Positions 62,569 through 64,000 of a stretch of 64,000 nucleotides of DNA are shown piece after piece; the stretch's first letter is position 1; each line of letters begins with the position of its first letter. Position numbers and translations under genes: made by a program. Origin of the DNA: Hoeflea sp. 108 (GTDB lineage Bacteria > Pseudomonadota > Alphaproteobacteria > Rhizobiales > Rhizobiaceae). Below the pieces are notes generated by a model. It worked only from the letters and a program-made list of their open reading frames with translations, did not search any database and was not told where the DNA came from. The stretch spans positions 4,800,304 through 4,864,303 of the forward strand of contig NZ_KB890024.1 in the NCBI RefSeq assembly GCF_000372965.1. The letters run 5' to 3'.

Positions 62569-62973
62569 ATGGAAGCTGTTGCAGCATCGACTGAAATCTG
62601 GGTGCTTGGCTGGAGCACGGCACTGTTGCTTGCACAGGTGATCGCCCAGGCCTCTGCCACCGGCGATCTCGGCCCGAAATATCTGTTCAGTGCCCGCGAC
62701 GAAAATCGCGTCTCGAAAAGCGTTGTCGCCGGAAGGCTGCTGCGCGCGCTGCACAACCTGCTCGAAACCTATCCGGCCTTCATCGCCCTGGTGCTGGCAC
62801 TGGCGCTGACCGGCAAGACCGGCGGCATCGCGGCAACGGGTGCGATGCTGTGGATCGTAGCGCGCGTGGTCTACGTCGTCCTATACGCCGCGGGCGTGCC
62901 AGTTCTGCGCACGGTCGTCTGGCTCGCCTCGATCGTCGGGCTGGCGATGATGCTGATCCGGCTGATGAGCTGA
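62569..62973 (+). CDS. MAPEG family membrane protein
   Basis: A 134-residue protein with four membrane helices and GAGGGG eight bases before its ATG. NRVSKSVVAGRLLRALHNLLETYPAFIALVL is the MAPEG region, where Arg, Asn and Glu are conserved. MAPEG proteins act on glutathione or eicosanoid-like substrates; bacterial roles are mostly unknown. It lies within the sucAB-lpd region, a common place for it in rhizobia. Confidence 0.88.
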   Translation: MEAVAASTEIWVLGWSTALLLAQVIAQASATGDLGPKYLFSARDENRVSKSVVAGRLLRALHNLLETYPAFIALVLALALTGKTGGIAATGAMLWIVARVVYVVLYAAGVPVLRTVVWLASIVGLAMMLIRLMS

Positions 62974-63088
62974 GACCGGGACGGGGAACGACGTGGCTGC
63001 GGCGCAAAGCGGTGCTGGCACTTGTGCACATGGGCAGGAGCGTGCTTTTGCCCTGTGCTCAAATTCCTAGCGCCAACAGGAACCGTAT

Positions 63089-63547
63089 ATGGCCTTCGAA
63101 CCCGACATTCCCCCGATCCAGGTGCATCTCTGCGTCAAGGGCGGCAAGGCCGCGATCGCCTTCTATGAGAGGGCGTTCGACGCGGTCGAGACCTTCGAGC
63201 AGCTGGCCGACGACGGCATGCGCGTGCTGCATGCCAACCTCGCCATGTTCGGCAGCGAAGTGATGCTGCACGACGAGTTTCCCGAATTCGGCGCAGACGT
63301 CCTGTCGCCGCTGACCAGGGGCGGTGCCGGCATGACCGTCAACATCAACCTGAAACTAGCAGGCGAAGTCGATGCCGCAGTCGAGCGTGCTGTCGCTGCC
63401 GGCGCCAAGGTTATCATGCAGCCCGACGACATGTTCTGGGGCGCTCGCTACGCCAAAATCCAGGATCCGTTCGGCCATGTCTGGGCGTTCAACGCGCCCC
63501 TGGGCAACGCGCTGCTGGCCGCCAATACGGACGGGGTGAAGCAGTGA
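63089..63547 (+). CDS. VOC family protein (PhnB-like)
   Basis: A 152-residue glyoxalase-fold protein. It starts MAFEPDIPPIQVHLCVKGGKAAIAFYERAFDA. The closing segment MFWGARYAKIQDPFGHVWAFN is the PhnB/VOC signature (DPFGH). No clear metal triad identifies a substrate. It overlaps the LysE gene by GTGA. Confidence 0.87.
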   Translation: MAFEPDIPPIQVHLCVKGGKAAIAFYERAFDAVETFEQLADDGMRVLHANLAMFGSEVMLHDEFPEFGADVLSPLTRGGAGMTVNINLKLAGEVDAAVERAVAAGAKVIMQPDDMFWGARYAKIQDPFGHVWAFNAPLGNALLAANTDGVKQ

Positions 63548-64000
63548 CCCAATACGCATTCGAATTTGCCGGCCTGCTGGCCGTGTTCTCGGTGCTTTTG
63601 GTGGTGCCCGGCGCCGACTTCGTCATGGTCGTGCGCCAGAGCGTGGTGCATGGCCGGCGCGCGGCAATCATCACCAGCTTCGGCATTGGCACATCGCTGC
63701 TGTTCCACGTCAGCTACACCATCCTCGGCATCGGGCTGATCGTGTCGAAGTCGCTGCTGTTGTTTTCCATGCTGAAATGGGCGGGCGCCGCCTATCTCGT
63801 CTATCTCGGCATCAAGGCGCTGCGCGCCGGGCCGATGGAACTCGCTGCCGTCGACATGCCGCAAGGCAGTGATGACGTCAAAACCGTTTCGGCAATGCGC
63901 TGCTTCCTGATGGGCTTCGTGACCAACGCGCTGAACCCCAAGGCGGTGCTGTTCTTCGTGCCCTTGTTCACGGCCATGGTCAGTCACGAGACCCCTGCAG
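63544..64000 (+). CDS. LysE/RhtB family exporter (C-terminus beyond window)
   Basis: A GTG-started gene running off the right edge, with about 152 residues visible. The typical LysE/RhtB start is VPGADFVMVVRQSVVHGRRAAIITSFGIGT. Membrane helices follow, and the conserved FVTNALNPKAVLFFVPLF contains the NPK motif of the family. It would export an amino acid or related metabolite. It is translationally coupled to the VOC gene. Confidence 0.9.
   Translation, partial: MTQYAFEFAGLLAVFSVLLVVPGADFVMVVRQSVVHGRRAAIITSFGIGTSLLFHVSYTILGIGLIVSKSLLLFSMLKWAGAAYLVYLGIKALRAGPMELAAVDMPQGSDDVKTVSAMRCFLMGFVTNALNPKAVLFFVPLFTAMVSHETPA

Overview
This window looks like ordinary chromosome from a GC-rich alphaproteobacterium of the order Hyphomicrobiales (Rhizobiales), most likely the Phyllobacteriaceae (Mesorhizobium/Aminobacter-like). 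Four things point there: the gene order mdh-sucC-sucD-sucA-sucB, the order hemC-hemD-mitofilin-hemY beside tsaD-gpsA, a glnK-amtB pair, and CtrA-type (TTAA-N7-TTAA) and CcrM-type (GANTC) sites. Genes are tightly packed and many overlap as ATGA or GTGA. I see no phage, insertion sequence, CRISPR array, rRNA or tRNA.

Layout. 1-5157 (minus) is a dpp/opp-type peptide ABC transporter, opposed by a LysR regulator (5371-6285). 6.4-9.6 kb holds a YihS-like sugar isomerase, an MFS exporter and a SnoaL-like protein. 9.7-15.6 kb (minus) holds an amidotransferase, a TerB protein and the hemC-hemD-mitofilin-hemY block. 15.7-19.2 kb (plus) is tsaD-gpsA-YciI-EVE-methyltransferase. 19.4-27.2 kb holds a GcvA-like regulator, an L,D-transpeptidase, a CenR/OtpR-like response regulator with a cyclic-nucleotide-binding partner, xthA, a LolA-like carrier and ftsK. 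27.4-38.8 kb holds glnK-amtB, tesB, a UbiH-family hydroxylase, OsmC, an AraC regulator, a leucine-type dehydrogenase, a frameshifted nucleotidyltransferase and YceH. 38.9-42.8 kb is sdhCDAB with a DUF3052 gene between sdhA and sdhB. 43.2-53.9 kb holds a secreted protein, a diguanylate cyclase, leuC, a haloalkane dehalogenase opposed by a MarR regulator, small membrane proteins, a split polar-amino-acid ABC transporter and rplS. 54.9-62.4 kb is the TCA block mdh-sucCDAB, followed by MAPEG, VOC and LysE genes running off the right edge.

Function. Much of the window is central metabolism: TCA enzymes from 2-oxoglutarate through succinate, plus malate dehydrogenase, haem synthesis, leucine synthesis, ammonium sensing and import, and cell-division DNA translocation. 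Accessory material is thin and sits between these blocks.

Most worth a second look: (1) a roughly 160-nt structured 5' leader of rplS with two mutually exclusive pairings; (2) a decayed GNAT acetyltransferase pseudogene beside it; (3) a nucleotidyltransferase broken at a run of seven G; (4) CtrA/CcrM-type sites at ftsK and at a small secreted-protein gene; (5) a near-perfect 34-bp operator between the dehalogenase and its MarR regulator; (6) a diverged copy of the sdhB 3' end just downstream of sdhB; (7) several plausible small genes. No clearly undescribed multi-gene system was found.
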